Shown in pieces: positions 52,941 to 61,845 of a stretch of 64,000 nt of DNA. Below the pieces are notes generated by a model. It worked only from the letters and a program-made list of their open reading frames with translations. It ran no database searches and was not told the origin of the DNA. A program made the translations under genes and the position numbers. Within the stretch, counting starts at the first letter, position 1. Each line of letters begins with the position of its first letter. Location of the stretch: positions 310,001-374,000 of the forward strand of contig NZ_JAGHRB010000002.1 in assembly GCF_017743995.1 (NCBI RefSeq). Direction: 5' to 3'. The DNA is from Ruegeria sp. R13_0. Its GTDB lineage: Bacteria; Pseudomonadota; Alphaproteobacteria; Rhodobacterales; Rhodobacteraceae.

Positions 52941-53865
52941 GGGGATCCAAAGCTCCGATAATGAGGTCTGCCAACAGGTTGAGCAGAACGAACAGGACGG
53001 TGGTGATCAGAACGGTGCCTGTCACGATGGGGAAGTTGCGGGTCAGGATGGCGTCATAGACCAGCTTGCCGACACCAGGGCGGGCGAAGACGATCTCGGC
53101 AAAGACCGCCGATGAGAGCATCTGACCAATACCCACGCCCAGCAACGTGACCGTGGGCAGGATCGCAATCGACAGAGCGTAGCGGTAGGTGATTGTTCGA
53201 TCGGGCAAGCCAAACGCACGTGCGGTGCGGATATGGCTGGCCTCAAGTACTTCGAGCATTGACGCGCGCACCATGCGGGCGATGTAACCGACCCAGCCTA
53301 GACCAACGGCCAGAGACGGAAGGATCAGATGGGTAAGTTGATCGCCGAGATTACCGGGTTCACCAGCGCCAATGGCTGGCAGCCAGCGCAGTTCGACGGC
53401 AAAGATCAGCAGCGCATAAATCGCGATCACGAAGGAGGGCACCGCGATCACTGCAACGGACAGGATGCCAACGATCCGGTCGGCCCAGCTGCCGCGGCTG
53501 ACCGCCGCCCAGCAGCCCAGCGGAATGCCAAGAGCAACCGACCACGTGATGCCGCCGAAGATCAGGGCCAGCGTATAGGGCAGTTGTTCGAAAACGACCG
53601 TAGTGACGGGGCGGCCTGACAGAACTTCGTCGCCCAGATCACCTGTCCATGCCCCAATGTAGAAGTTCCAGAACTGAACCAGAACTGGCTGGTTCAACCC
53701 CATTTTCTCGCGCAGGGCAGCGCGCATTTCCTCGGTCGCCCGAGGTCCCAATGCAACCGAGGCCGGGTCGCCGGGGATCAGGTAGATCATGCAAAACAGC
53801 AGGAACATGGCGACCGACACGATCGCAGCAGCCAGCCCAAGCCGTTTGATAAAATAGCTCAGCAT
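52921..53865 (-). CDS. Dipeptide-type ABC transporter permease (DppB-type)
   Basis: A 314-residue membrane protein with the N-terminal anchor typical of DppB (SYFIKRLGLAAAIVSVAMFLLF), YLIPGDPA and the EAA loop HIRTARAFGLPDRTITYRYAL. It is the first permease after the binding-protein gene and partners with the DppC-type protein. The 51-base gap before it contains a GC-rich hairpin. Confidence 0.92.
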   Translation of the reverse strand: MLSYFIKRLGLAAAIVSVAMFLLFCMIYLIPGDPASVALGPRATEEMRAALREKMGLNQPVLVQFWNFYIGAWTGDLGDEVLSGRPVTTVVFEQLPYTLALIFGGITWSVALGIPLGCWAAVSRGSWADRIVGILSVAVIAVPSFVIAIYALLIFAVELRWLPAIGAGEPGNLGDQLTHLILPSLAVGLGWVGYIARMVRASMLEVLEASHIRTARAFGLPDRTITYRYALSIAILPTVTLLGVGIGQMLSSAVFAEIVFARPGVGKLVYDAILTRNFPIVTGTVLITTVLFVLLNLLADLIIGALDPRVRSSF

Positions 53866-53885
53866 ACGCGCCCCCTATAGGCGTG

Positions 53886-53906
53886 CGGGCGGTAGTGCGC
53901 CGCCCG
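53886..53906 (-). other. Stem-loop after the peptide-binding-protein gene
   Basis: CGGGCGG (53886-53892) pairs with CCGCCCG (53900-53906) around a 7-base loop, directly after the binding-protein stop on the minus strand. No T-run follows in the direction of transcription. Confidence 0.5.
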
Positions 53907-53916
53907 TTTGCGTGGA

Positions 53917-55476
53917 TCAGGCGGGTTTGAACAGCGGCAGAAGTGGCTCGCCATTCGGCTTGAGGCCCGGATTAACCGTATCCTTGTGGATCAGGCCAAC
54001 AACCTCATGCGTCAGGAAGACGTAGCAGCCGCTTTCATCCATGAGACCCTGCATCTTCTTGTAGATCTCATCGCGCTTGGCCGGATCGCTTTCGACCAGG
54101 CCTTCTTCGTGCAGGGCCTTGTATTCTTCGTTGTTAAAGCGCTCCCAGTTCCAGACGCCAACCTGTTCCGGTGTGAACCAGACGGTCGCCCAGCTTGGGT
54201 CAGGGTTCATCGAGAACCGGCTGAGCACCAGCTGAAGGTTCATGAAATAGTCGCCGTCCTTCGAGCCCAGCGTCCAGAATGTACCACTGTCATTCTGCTT
54301 GATCTCGCAGGTGATGCCGACCTCAGCCAGATTAGCCTGAATGACCTGCGCCGCCGTCAGACGCTCGGACTGGTTCAGGATGTCCAGCGTGACGGTCATG
54401 CCTTCCGCACCGGCTTCGGCCAGCAACTCACGGGCTTTTTCGGGGTCGTAGTCATAAGTCACGCTGTCCCGGCTGCCGGGCAAACCGGGGGCGATGATGC
54501 CGTTGCCCACGGCCGCTGCGCCGAAATAGGCCGCGTCAACCACAGTCTGCCGGTCAATCGCGTGCTGAATGGCACGGCGGATGCGCACGTCTTTCAGCGC
54601 TTCGTTGTCCTGGTTCATGCCCAGCCAGACATAAGCCAGCGAGGGTTTTTCCTCGACAACCGATCCCGCAGGCGGGTTTTCCTTGAGACGCGGCAGCGAG
54701 GATACCGACGTCCAAGTATAGTCCAGATCGCCCGATTCAAAACCTAGCTCGGCGGTCGAGGGGTCCTCGATGGGCAAAATGTGGATTTCTTCATAACCGC
54801 CCGGCTCATAGGCCCAGTCCGGGTTACGCTTCAGAACGGTTTTCTGCTTGGGAACCCATTCGGTCAGGATGTACTGACCGGATTGTGCCACCGGCTCAGA
54901 GCCAATCTTGCCGCCGATTTCTTCGACCGCCTTGCGCGAAACGATACAAGAGGCTGGCGTCGGCAGTGTGGTCGTCCAAAGCGGCACGAACTTGTTTTTC
55001 AGGTGAATCAGGCCCGAGAGGTTGTCCTTGACTTCAACCTCTTTCAAAGCGCTCCAATCGCCGGCATAGGGGCTTTCGTTGGCCGGATCCGCGATACGCT
55101 CAATCGAGAATTTGACGTCATCGGCGGTCATCTGGCCGAAGCCGTCCGTGAAACCGATATTGTCGCGCAGTTTGAATGCAATGGTCAGGTCGTCCAACTG
55201 TTCGATGCTTTCGACAGCAACCGGCCGCCAGTTCCATTCATCGCCTTGTTGGTTTGACACCAGCGGGGCATAGATCGACCGCATGATATCGGCCTCGGGC
55301 AGCGCGAGCCAGAAGGCTGGGTCCAGCACCTGTAGATCGCTATAGGACCGGATGGTCAGGACCGAGCCATCGGCACTAACAGCCATATGCGGAAATGCGA
55401 GGCTGGCCGCGCCCAATGCACCAGCACCGGCCAGAACGGAGCGTCGGGAAACGTACCCTTTGAAAATCGAACTCAT
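53917..55476 (-). CDS. Peptide-type extracellular solute-binding protein, family 5
   Basis: A 519-residue periplasmic receptor. The N-terminus YVSRRSVLAGAGALGAASLAF has a twin-arginine-like pair and hydrophobic core ending near SADG, so Tat export is likely. The body has the family-5 features LKDVRIRRAIQHAIDRQTVVDAAY and PGLPGSRDSVTYDYDPEKARELLAEAG. It would bind di- or oligopeptides, or a similar zwitterion. GGGAG stands before the ATG. It begins the transport part of the operon after the XRE-cupin regulator gene. Confidence 0.92.
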   Translation of the reverse strand: MSSIFKGYVSRRSVLAGAGALGAASLAFPHMAVSADGSVLTIRSYSDLQVLDPAFWLALPEADIMRSIYAPLVSNQQGDEWNWRPVAVESIEQLDDLTIAFKLRDNIGFTDGFGQMTADDVKFSIERIADPANESPYAGDWSALKEVEVKDNLSGLIHLKNKFVPLWTTTLPTPASCIVSRKAVEEIGGKIGSEPVAQSGQYILTEWVPKQKTVLKRNPDWAYEPGGYEEIHILPIEDPSTAELGFESGDLDYTWTSVSSLPRLKENPPAGSVVEEKPSLAYVWLGMNQDNEALKDVRIRRAIQHAIDRQTVVDAAYFGAAAVGNGIIAPGLPGSRDSVTYDYDPEKARELLAEAGAEGMTVTLDILNQSERLTAAQVIQANLAEVGITCEIKQNDSGTFWTLGSKDGDYFMNLQLVLSRFSMNPDPSWATVWFTPEQVGVWNWERFNNEEYKALHEEGLVESDPAKRDEIYKKMQGLMDESGCYVFLTHEVVGLIHKDTVNPGLKPNGEPLLPLFKPA

Positions 55477-55530
55477 TTGCTTACTCCCTGTTTGTCTTCG
55501 TGTCCGGGCATCTGTCCGGTTAGGTTGCTT

Positions 55531-55548
55531 GCGGGCAGGCGCGCCCGC
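55531..55548 (-). other. Stem-loop between regulator and binding-protein genes
   Basis: GCGGGC (55531-55536) pairs with GCCCGC (55543-55548) in the 93-base gap between the XRE-cupin gene and the binding-protein gene. It could act as a partial terminator or protect the 5' end of the transporter message. Confidence 0.4.
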
Positions 55549-55569
55549 GACTTCAGGTGCCAGCAGGCG

Positions 55570-56262
55570 TTATCCGTTCTTTTTCTTGTTTGACTGTGGC
55601 AGTTGCTCATCAGCGCCAAGTGCTGAGAATCTTGGGATGATGACGGGTGAGTTCACCCAGATCATGCGCGCGGGTTGATCGGTTACGTTGCGCAGGACGT
55701 GCAGAATTTCTCCGGGAAAGCTGAAACTGTCCCCAGTGCGCAAGGTGACGGTTTCGTCCTCGAGCACCAGTTCCAGCTCACCGTCCAGAACGACACCATG
55801 CATCTCACCATCGCGCGAGAAGTACTGGTCTACGACCTGTTCGGAATAGGGGCGGTAATCTGAGACGCCCAAACAAAACCCACCGCCAATTGAACTTGAT
55901 AGCAACTGATCCGCATAGCCAGATTGCTCGATGGGTTCGTCGTAAAGCAGGTTCAGATTTCGACGGTTGGATTGACGCACGACATAGGCACGCTCAAGCG
56001 GGCCGGAGCCGGGGCGGTGGTTGAAAAACCATTCCTCGGGAACACCAAGGGCATCGGCGATGCGTGAAATCTTGTTGAGCGAGGCGCTGACGGTGCCGCG
56101 CTCAATCGCGCTGAGATGGCTGATCGAAACACCGCTGCTGTTTGCAAGCTCAGCCAGTGTCATCTGGCGGGCTTTGCGCAGCTGACGCACCTCGGCACCG
56201 AAGGCTGCAAGGCCCTCTTCGCTGGCTGTGCGGGTGTGTTTTTTCGATGCGCCCTGGCTCAC
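55570..56262 (-). CDS. XRE-family regulator with C-terminal cupin sensor 1
   Basis: A 230-residue regulator. Residues 20-75 form an XRE helix-turn-helix (VRQLRKARQMTLAELANSSGVSISHLSAIERG). The C-terminal cupin, near residues 140-215, has FSRDGEMHGVVLDGELELVLEDE and GDSFSFPGEILHVLRN. The family senses small organic acids, amines or peptides. It is a clear paralog of the protein at 58407-59069, sharing the RKARQ, HLLSSSIGG-like and cupin blocks. It is the first gene of the transporter unit and probably controls it through the palindrome at 56307-56330. Confidence 0.92.
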   Translation of the reverse strand: MSQGASKKHTRTASEEGLAAFGAEVRQLRKARQMTLAELANSSGVSISHLSAIERGTVSASLNKISRIADALGVPEEWFFNHRPGSGPLERAYVVRQSNRRNLNLLYDEPIEQSGYADQLLSSSIGGGFCLGVSDYRPYSEQVVDQYFSRDGEMHGVVLDGELELVLEDETVTLRTGDSFSFPGEILHVLRNVTDQPARMIWVNSPVIIPRFSALGADEQLPQSNKKKNG

Positions 56263-56306
56263 GAATCCTCCCTACGCTCGCTGGGTGTTTCGGAAATGCT
56301 ACGTTA

Positions 56307-56330
56307 ATTTTTCTTCTTCGCAAGAAAAAT
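56307..56330. promoter_or_regulatory. Palindrome upstream of XRE-cupin gene 1
   Basis: ATTTTTCTT (56307-56315) and AAGAAAAAT (56322-56330) form a perfect 9-base inverted repeat with a 6-base spacer in the 108-base gap before the XRE-cupin gene. It is AT-rich and more like an operator than a terminator stem, though it also lies just after the flavoprotein gene. Confidence 0.5.
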
Positions 56331-56370
56331 CATAATTTTTTCTCGTTTTGGCGTTGCCTCTCTGCGCTTG

Positions 56371-58410
56371 CTACCATCGGATGCCCATACGCAGGGCGTC
56401 GTAAATTGATGCGTGAATGTTGCGTGCCGATACGGCGTCACCGATGCGATACAGGTCAAATTCCCCATTGGGATTGGGTTTCGGAAACAGGTCGCCTGTG
56501 CCGGAAACAAGCGCACCCTGATCCACCGCCCCACGATTGCGCGACAGAGGTTTGAGATCGAAATACAGATCGTCCAGAGGCTGCGTGCCTTGATTGACAA
56601 CCACCTGATCATATTCCCTTTTTTCGACCAGATCAGAATAGTCGGTGCCGATATAGGCTTTGAGCTGATTGCCTGATTTTTCGATCGCTTGCAGGGTTCG
56701 GGTGACAGTGAACACGGCTCCGGTTTTCTGCAGGGACCGCATATAGGGCACCAGATTCATTGCCATAACCTCGGGCGCAAAGCTGCGGTCACGGGTCATG
56801 ATTTCAACCCGTGCGCCGGAGGCGGCGATGACCTCGGCGACCATCAGGGCCGGGTGATCTCCTGCATCGTCATAGATCAGCACGTTTTCGCCCGGCTGCA
56901 CGTCGCCGGACAGTATATCCCAGGCGGACACCGCCAGCTCATTGCCCGAATCGAGGATCGTTGTATTCGGCAAGCCCCCGGTCGCAATCACGACCATATC
57001 CGGTGACAGCGCGGTCACGTCACTGGATTCGGCATATGTGTTGAACTGAAACTGAACGTCCCGCGCAGCACATTGCGCCATGCGCCAGTCGATGATCCCG
57101 ATCATCTCGGCCCGGCGCTTGGATTGCGAGGTCAGGCGCACTTGCCCGCCGGGTTCGGGGGCGGCCTCCAGTACGGTGACGTTATGGCCACGCTCAGCGG
57201 CGACGCGGGCCGCCTCCAGCCCGCCGGGGCCTGCGCCGACGATGACCGCATTCCGACGCGTTTCAGCGGCAGGGATGACATGGGGCATCGACAATTCACG
57301 CCCGGTAGCGGGGTTATGGATGCATAATGCTTCGCCTGCCTGATAGATGCGGTCGAGGCAGTAGGTTGCCCCAACGCAAGGCCGTATGTCATCTTCTTGC
57401 CCGGCCTGGATCTTGGACACGATCATCGGGTCGGCCATATGCGCGCGGGTCATCCCCACCATATCCAAAAGCCCCGAGGACACCGAATGTCTCGCCGTCG
57501 CAACGTCAGGTATGCGTGAAGCATGGAAGGTCGGCATGCCCGTTTCGGCCCGCACCCGCCCGGCGAAATCCAGATGCGGCGCGCTTTTCATGCCCTGCAC
57601 AGGGATCACGTCCGTCATGGCGGGGTCAGTGTGAATGCGCCCACGAATGACATTCAGGAAATCCACCTGACCGCTGTCGCGCAGCCTGCGCGCGATCTCG
57701 AGCCCTTCTTCCTCGGTAATGCCGCCTTTTTCGACCTCATCAGCGGTGTACCGAACACCAACGATGAATTCGGGACCGACGCGGTCACGGATCGCATCCA
57801 AAACCATAGAGCCAAAGCGAAGTCGGTTTTCGAGGCCACCTCCGAATGGCGCGTCCATCGTGTTGGTCAGCGGCGACCAGAACTGATCTAGAAGATGCCC
57901 ATAGGCCTGCAATTCGACCCCGTCCAATCCGGCGGCTTGCATGCGTTCGGCAGCATCGGCGTAGTCGGTCACGATCCGCTCGATATCGAAATCTTCCATC
58001 TTCTTCGGAAAGGCCCGATGCGCGGGTTCGCGGTAATGCGAAGGGGAAACAGAGGGCAGCCAATCGCCTTTGTTCCAACCGGTGCGCCGCCCCAGATGGG
58101 TCAGTTGGATCATCACCGCGCAGCCATGGGCGTGGCAGGCGTCGGTCAGTTCGCCCATCCAGCGCACGACTTCATCCTTGTAGGCAAGGATATTGTTAAA
58201 CACCGGCGGGCTGTCACGGCTGACGGTGGCAGAACCCGCAGTCATCGTCATGGCAACGCCCGCTTTCGCCCGCATTTCGTGATAGGCGCGATAGCGTTCT
58301 TTTGGCATTCCGTCTTCTGGATAGGCGGGCTCATGACTTGTGGTCATGATCCTGTTTTTCAGGGTCAGGTGCTTCAGTTGATAGGGTTGCAGCAGGACGT
58401 CACGGCTCAT
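56371..58410 (-). CDS. NADH:flavin oxidoreductase, N-methylproline-demethylase / dimethylamine-dehydrogenase-like
   Basis: A 679-residue two-part flavoprotein. Residues 1-370 form an Old-Yellow-Enzyme barrel for FMN; residues 385-679 carry a dinucleotide-binding module (VIVGAGPGGLEAA). Relatives include 2,4-dienoyl-CoA reductase, trimethylamine dehydrogenase and stachydrine-pathway demethylases. The 4Fe-4S site usually has four cysteines (CxxCxxC plus one); here it reads C345-V-G-A348-T-Y-C351 and C363, so one ligand is replaced by Ala. The protein likely removes N-methyl groups from a methylated amine or amino acid. Its ATG overlaps the XRE-cupin 2 stop. Confidence 0.88.
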   Translation of the reverse strand: MSRDVLLQPYQLKHLTLKNRIMTTSHEPAYPEDGMPKERYRAYHEMRAKAGVAMTMTAGSATVSRDSPPVFNNILAYKDEVVRWMGELTDACHAHGCAVMIQLTHLGRRTGWNKGDWLPSVSPSHYREPAHRAFPKKMEDFDIERIVTDYADAAERMQAAGLDGVELQAYGHLLDQFWSPLTNTMDAPFGGGLENRLRFGSMVLDAIRDRVGPEFIVGVRYTADEVEKGGITEEEGLEIARRLRDSGQVDFLNVIRGRIHTDPAMTDVIPVQGMKSAPHLDFAGRVRAETGMPTFHASRIPDVATARHSVSSGLLDMVGMTRAHMADPMIVSKIQAGQEDDIRPCVGATYCLDRIYQAGEALCIHNPATGRELSMPHVIPAAETRRNAVIVGAGPGGLEAARVAAERGHNVTVLEAAPEPGGQVRLTSQSKRRAEMIGIIDWRMAQCAARDVQFQFNTYAESSDVTALSPDMVVIATGGLPNTTILDSGNELAVSAWDILSGDVQPGENVLIYDDAGDHPALMVAEVIAASGARVEIMTRDRSFAPEVMAMNLVPYMRSLQKTGAVFTVTRTLQAIEKSGNQLKAYIGTDYSDLVEKREYDQVVVNQGTQPLDDLYFDLKPLSRNRGAVDQGALVSGTGDLFPKPNPNGEFDLYRIGDAVSARNIHASIYDALRMGIRW

Positions 58411-59069
58411 GACGAGGTTTCCCGGTCAGACGCCTGCGGTGCGACGACATCTTTTGGAATGACGACCGGTGAGACAGCCCAAATCAACCGGCATACCTGA
58501 TCGGTTCGGTTGCGAGCATGGTGCGGGATACGTGCGTCAAAGCTGTAGCTGTCCCCGGCGCGCAGGGTGATGAACTCATCCCCGATCTGCATTTCCAGCT
58601 CGCCCTCCAGAACCAGCCCGTGCTCTTCGCCTTCGTGCTTTTGCAAAGGGTCTTCGGGGCGTTCCGAATGCGGTGCATAGACCGCCATGCCCATATAGAA
58701 CTGCCCGCCAATTGAGCTGGACAGCAGGTGATCGGTATAGCCCAACTCAGCCGCGTCCTGACCGTATAGCGTATTCAGCGCCCGACGATTCTGGGCACGT
58801 ACCACAAAGGCCTGTTCCATCGGCCCGGCTCCGGCGCGGCGAGCAAAAAACCAACCTGGCGTGACGCTGAGTGCGCTAGCGATAGCTTGCAATACATCGA
58901 CCGAAGGCTTGGAGACCCCGCGCTCGATCGCCGACACGTGGCTGAGCGAGATGCCCGCCTCTTCGCTCAGCTGTTTGAGCGTGAGCTGGCGGGCTTTGCG
59001 CAGCTGCCGAACCTCACTGCCCAGCGAGGATATTGCAGAAGGCAAAGCGACGACGTTGTCAGATGGCAT
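58407..59069 (-). CDS. XRE-family regulator with C-terminal cupin sensor 2
   Basis: A 220-residue paralog of the regulator at 55570-56262. The helix-turn-helix is VRQLRKARQLTLKQLSEEAGISLSHVSAIERG; the cupin includes HEGEEHGLVLEGELEMQIGDE and GDSYSFDARIPHHARN. The ATG at 59069 was chosen because the frame above it, up to 59177, runs through the AT-rich operator region and has no ribosome site. It is cotranscribed with the flavoprotein gene and divergent from the second CocE gene. It likely binds the 55-bp palindrome at 59108-59162. Confidence 0.92.
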   Translation of the reverse strand: MPSDNVVALPSAISSLGSEVRQLRKARQLTLKQLSEEAGISLSHVSAIERGVSKPSVDVLQAIASALSVTPGWFFARRAGAGPMEQAFVVRAQNRRALNTLYGQDAAELGYTDHLLSSSIGGQFYMGMAVYAPHSERPEDPLQKHEGEEHGLVLEGELEMQIGDEFITLRAGDSYSFDARIPHHARNRTDQVCRLIWAVSPVVIPKDVVAPQASDRETSS

Positions 59070-59107
59070 GCGGCTCTCCGAAAATGACTTGAGCGTCCAA
59101 ACTCTAA

Positions 59108-59162
59108 AAAATTCAAACCAGAATAGAATTTTAAAGTCAAATTCTATTTTAATCTGAATTTT
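59108..59162. promoter_or_regulatory. 55-bp nested palindrome in divergent promoter, probable XRE-cupin operator
   Basis: Outer arms AAAATTCA (59108-59115) / TGAATTTT (59155-59162) and inner arms AATAGAATTT (59122-59131) / AAATTCTATT (59139-59148) share exactly one centre, at 59135. The arms are separated by 6-base spacers, with a 7-base core. It lies between the XRE-cupin 2 and CocE 2 genes, which are divergent, and would suit two stacked dimers. Confidence 0.7.
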
Positions 59163-59233
59163 ACGAAATTGTTGCAAGTTCGATCTGGATTTGCAGAAGT
59201 GGGAAAAACACCAAACGCACGCGGCAGATCACT

Positions 59234-61198
59234 ATGACAGACCAGCCAGAATACCCATTCGACGTCTCAGAGACGGATCATCTGTGGATCGAAATGCCCG
59301 ATGGCGTGCGGCTGGCCGCACGGTTGTGGCGCCCTGTGACTCAAGCGCCTGTGCCCGCCATTCTGGAGTATATTCCCTATCGCAAGACCGACATGGTTCG
59401 CGCGCGGGATGAGAGGAACCATCCCTATTTTGCCGCCCATGGTTATGCCTGTATTCGGGTGGATATGCGGGGATCAGGGGATAGCGAAGGGCACATGCCG
59501 GATATGTACGCTCTGGCGGAACTGAACGATGCGCGGCAAGTGATCGAATGGCTGGCTGCGCAACCCTGGTGCAATGGCCGCGTGGGCATGTTTGGCACGT
59601 CTTGGGGCGGGACGGCATCCCTTCAGGCAAGTGTCAATGCGCCAGCGCCCTTGAAGGCCACAATAGCCGTCTGCGCCACGCATGACCGGTTCGAGGACGA
59701 TATCCACTATATGGGCGGTTGCATTCTTTCGGATACCTTCGAATGGGGCGCGACGCTGCCCTCTATCCTAGCATCTCCGCCGTCGTTGAATGTCGGACCG
59801 GAATGGAAATCGTTTTGGAAAGAACGGATCGGCAGTCTGACATTCCCTTTGGAGAACTGGCTGCGTGAGGAGGGGCGTGGTGACTTTTGGCGCCATGGTT
59901 CGGTTATTCATACCGCCGACGCCCTTTCGGTTCCGATCCTATCAGTCGGCGGATGGAGCGATCGCTATTCTAATTCCGTCATGTCATTGGTTGATGCCCG
60001 CCCCGATCTGGTCTGGGGGGTCGTTGGTCCGTGGGGGCATCATTATCCCGACCACGGGAGCCCTGGGCCTGCCATCGGCTTTCAAAAGCTGGCGCTGGAG
60101 TGGTGGGATCATTGGTTGAAATCGGATCAACCCCACACGCCGGAATGGCCGCGCTTGAGGGTCTGGATGCGCGAATTCGATACACCGGGCGACAGTTTGG
60201 CCCAAAGATCCGGGGCATGGGTGCAAAGCGGGCCAGCCTCGCAGGAGAGCGAACCGCAGGACTGGGACTTGTCCACGCTTAAATCCAGCGACGGCCCTGC
60301 ACCATGGAGTGTTCCCGCAGACCCGACCGTCGGGCAAACCGCCGGGGACACGGGGTATTTTGGCCGCCCCAGCGGGCTGCCACTTGACCAAACCGGAGAC
60401 GATGCCAGGTCATTGGTGTTCGAAACGGCGCCTTTGGCCCAAGACGTCATTATCTATGGTTCGGTTACACTGACTCTGCGCGGCGAGACCGGCGACAATC
60501 CGGGGCAGATCATCGCCAGACTTAGCGATGTGGCCCCGGATGGGGTCGCTGCACGTGTAAGCTATGGGGTTCGAAACCTGGCGCTTGATGAGAATTTGGA
60601 TCGCACCCCGTCAGCGGCGAAAACAGGCGAATTCAATGCGGACATCCGGCTTCATTCGACGGCCTATCGCGTGCGCAAGGGACACAGCCTGCGACTGGCT
60701 TTGTCCTCCTCTTACTGGCCTCTCATTCACGCGAAATCATCGGCCTTGGATATACAGATAAACCAGGCATCGCTGCGTTTGCCTGTTTTACCCGATGCGC
60801 CCGCTGACCTGTCCACGCCACTGCCCACAGCCCAAGACCTGCCCGTGCAGAAGCGGCATTCCACCCATGCGCCTGCCGCTTTGACACGCTGGACGCAGAC
60901 CAAAGGGAACTGCATCGAGATGGGCTGGCATCAGCCGCTTCTGAGGACGACCTTTGCCCAGACAGAAACCATTTTCAGCTATGAAACCAGCATGAAGCAC
61001 AGTCTGGACACTTCAGATGGCGTCGAGCAACAGACAAGCATATGTCACAGGATGGTTTTCGAGCGGCCTGACGGAATTGCTGAGGTTTCGGTCGCATTGA
61101 CTGCCAGAACCACAGACGACCGCACTACGGCGGATGCCGGGTTGGATGTGGCATGGAACTATCAGCCCTTCGCAACGCGGCAATGGCGCATTTTGTAA
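59234..61198 (+). CDS. CocE/NonD (X-Pro dipeptidyl-peptidase S15-like) hydrolase 2
   Basis: A 654-residue paralog of the hydrolase at 48063-50081. Catalytic-domain motifs are MPDGVRLAARLWRP, LEYIPYRKTD, VDMRGSGDSEG and the nucleophile GTSWGGTAS; the C-terminal beta domain has YRVRKGHSLRLALSSSYWP. It has no signal peptide. It is divergent from the XRE-cupin 2 and flavoprotein genes and shares their promoter region. The pair of CocE-type enzymes in one locus suggests two related amide or ester bonds in the substrate, or overlapping substrates. Confidence 0.9.
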   Translation: MTDQPEYPFDVSETDHLWIEMPDGVRLAARLWRPVTQAPVPAILEYIPYRKTDMVRARDERNHPYFAAHGYACIRVDMRGSGDSEGHMPDMYALAELNDARQVIEWLAAQPWCNGRVGMFGTSWGGTASLQASVNAPAPLKATIAVCATHDRFEDDIHYMGGCILSDTFEWGATLPSILASPPSLNVGPEWKSFWKERIGSLTFPLENWLREEGRGDFWRHGSVIHTADALSVPILSVGGWSDRYSNSVMSLVDARPDLVWGVVGPWGHHYPDHGSPGPAIGFQKLALEWWDHWLKSDQPHTPEWPRLRVWMREFDTPGDSLAQRSGAWVQSGPASQESEPQDWDLSTLKSSDGPAPWSVPADPTVGQTAGDTGYFGRPSGLPLDQTGDDARSLVFETAPLAQDVIIYGSVTLTLRGETGDNPGQIIARLSDVAPDGVAARVSYGVRNLALDENLDRTPSAAKTGEFNADIRLHSTAYRVRKGHSLRLALSSSYWPLIHAKSSALDIQINQASLRLPVLPDAPADLSTPLPTAQDLPVQKRHSTHAPAALTRWTQTKGNCIEMGWHQPLLRTTFAQTETIFSYETSMKHSLDTSDGVEQQTSICHRMVFERPDGIAEVSVALTARTTDDRTTADAGLDVAWNYQPFATRQWRIL

Positions 61199-61389
61199 CA
61201 ATTCGCCAGCCAATTCACTGTCAGTTTCAGCACTTCTTCTTTGTCGGATCTGAATCCACTTGGGTCCGGGCAAACTCTTTTTGTATCGCTTGCCGCCGGC
61301 TCTCTGTCTGACGTCAGCACCAATAGGTCCAAATAGCGGCATAAAAAAGAGAGTGTTCTTGGCTCATGGTAACCACTGAGGAGTGGAAA

Positions 61390-61452
61390 ATGAGAAAGAA
61401 AACACAGATTATTACAGAAAAAGACTTCCGCAAAACAATTCCTTTTGGTTAA
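61390..61452 (+). CDS. Possible 20-residue micropeptide
   Basis: A short frame (starting MRKKTQIITEKDF) follows a good ribosome site, GAGGAG, seven bases before the ATG. It is basic and has no membrane segment. It lies in a 275-base gap between the CocE 2 gene and a gene remnant. It may be nothing but chance; it could also be the surviving start of a decayed gene. Confidence 0.2.
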   Translation: MRKKTQIITEKDFRKTIPFG

Positions 61453-61473
61453 TGCCAGCACTTCGATACTTGA

Positions 61474-61845
61474 TCAATAGCGAGAGAGCCCGTCCAGCAA
61501 GTGATCCGATATAGCGCGATCAGGGAAGAAACCGCTGATAGTCATTGGGGCGGTTTGCTTATAGTTTGGATAGTTCTTTTCCAGGAAAGCGAGGCTTCGC
61601 TTTCCTTCTCCAGTATCTCCGATGTGCGGAAATGCTGACGCACGCAACAAGTGTAACCAGTAGCCCCCGTCAAGGTGTTTTCCAGCCAGGAGCTCCGAAG
61701 CACGTGCAATGTCGTTCTTCAGAACAGCTGCGGCGATATCAATAAATTCGGCAGCGCAGAAAGCTTGATTTGAAGGTGCGCTGCAATCGGTGTCACCTGT
61801 CCCAAAATCCCTGACGACGGACAGTTTTGAGAAGAGCGGCATCAC
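61474..61845 (-). pseudogene. Remnant of a TPR/adenylate-cyclase-type C-terminus
   Basis: A 123-codon frame whose last 60 residues (LHLLRASAFPHIGDTGEGKRS, then FFPDRAISDHLLDGL) resemble the C-terminal TPR end of class III adenylate/guanylate cyclases found in alphaproteobacteria. No catalytic domain is present upstream. Another frame just above (to about 61990, with GQLALGYALLRNGD) looks like TPR sequence too and stops inside this gene, which suggests a frameshift. I take it for a decayed fragment; a short functional gene starting with GTG is less likely. Confidence 0.4.

Noticed and set aside
56307..56330. Rho-independent terminator of the flavoprotein gene
   Set aside because: The stem is almost wholly A-T and no T-run follows in the minus direction; its place before a regulator gene fits an operator better.
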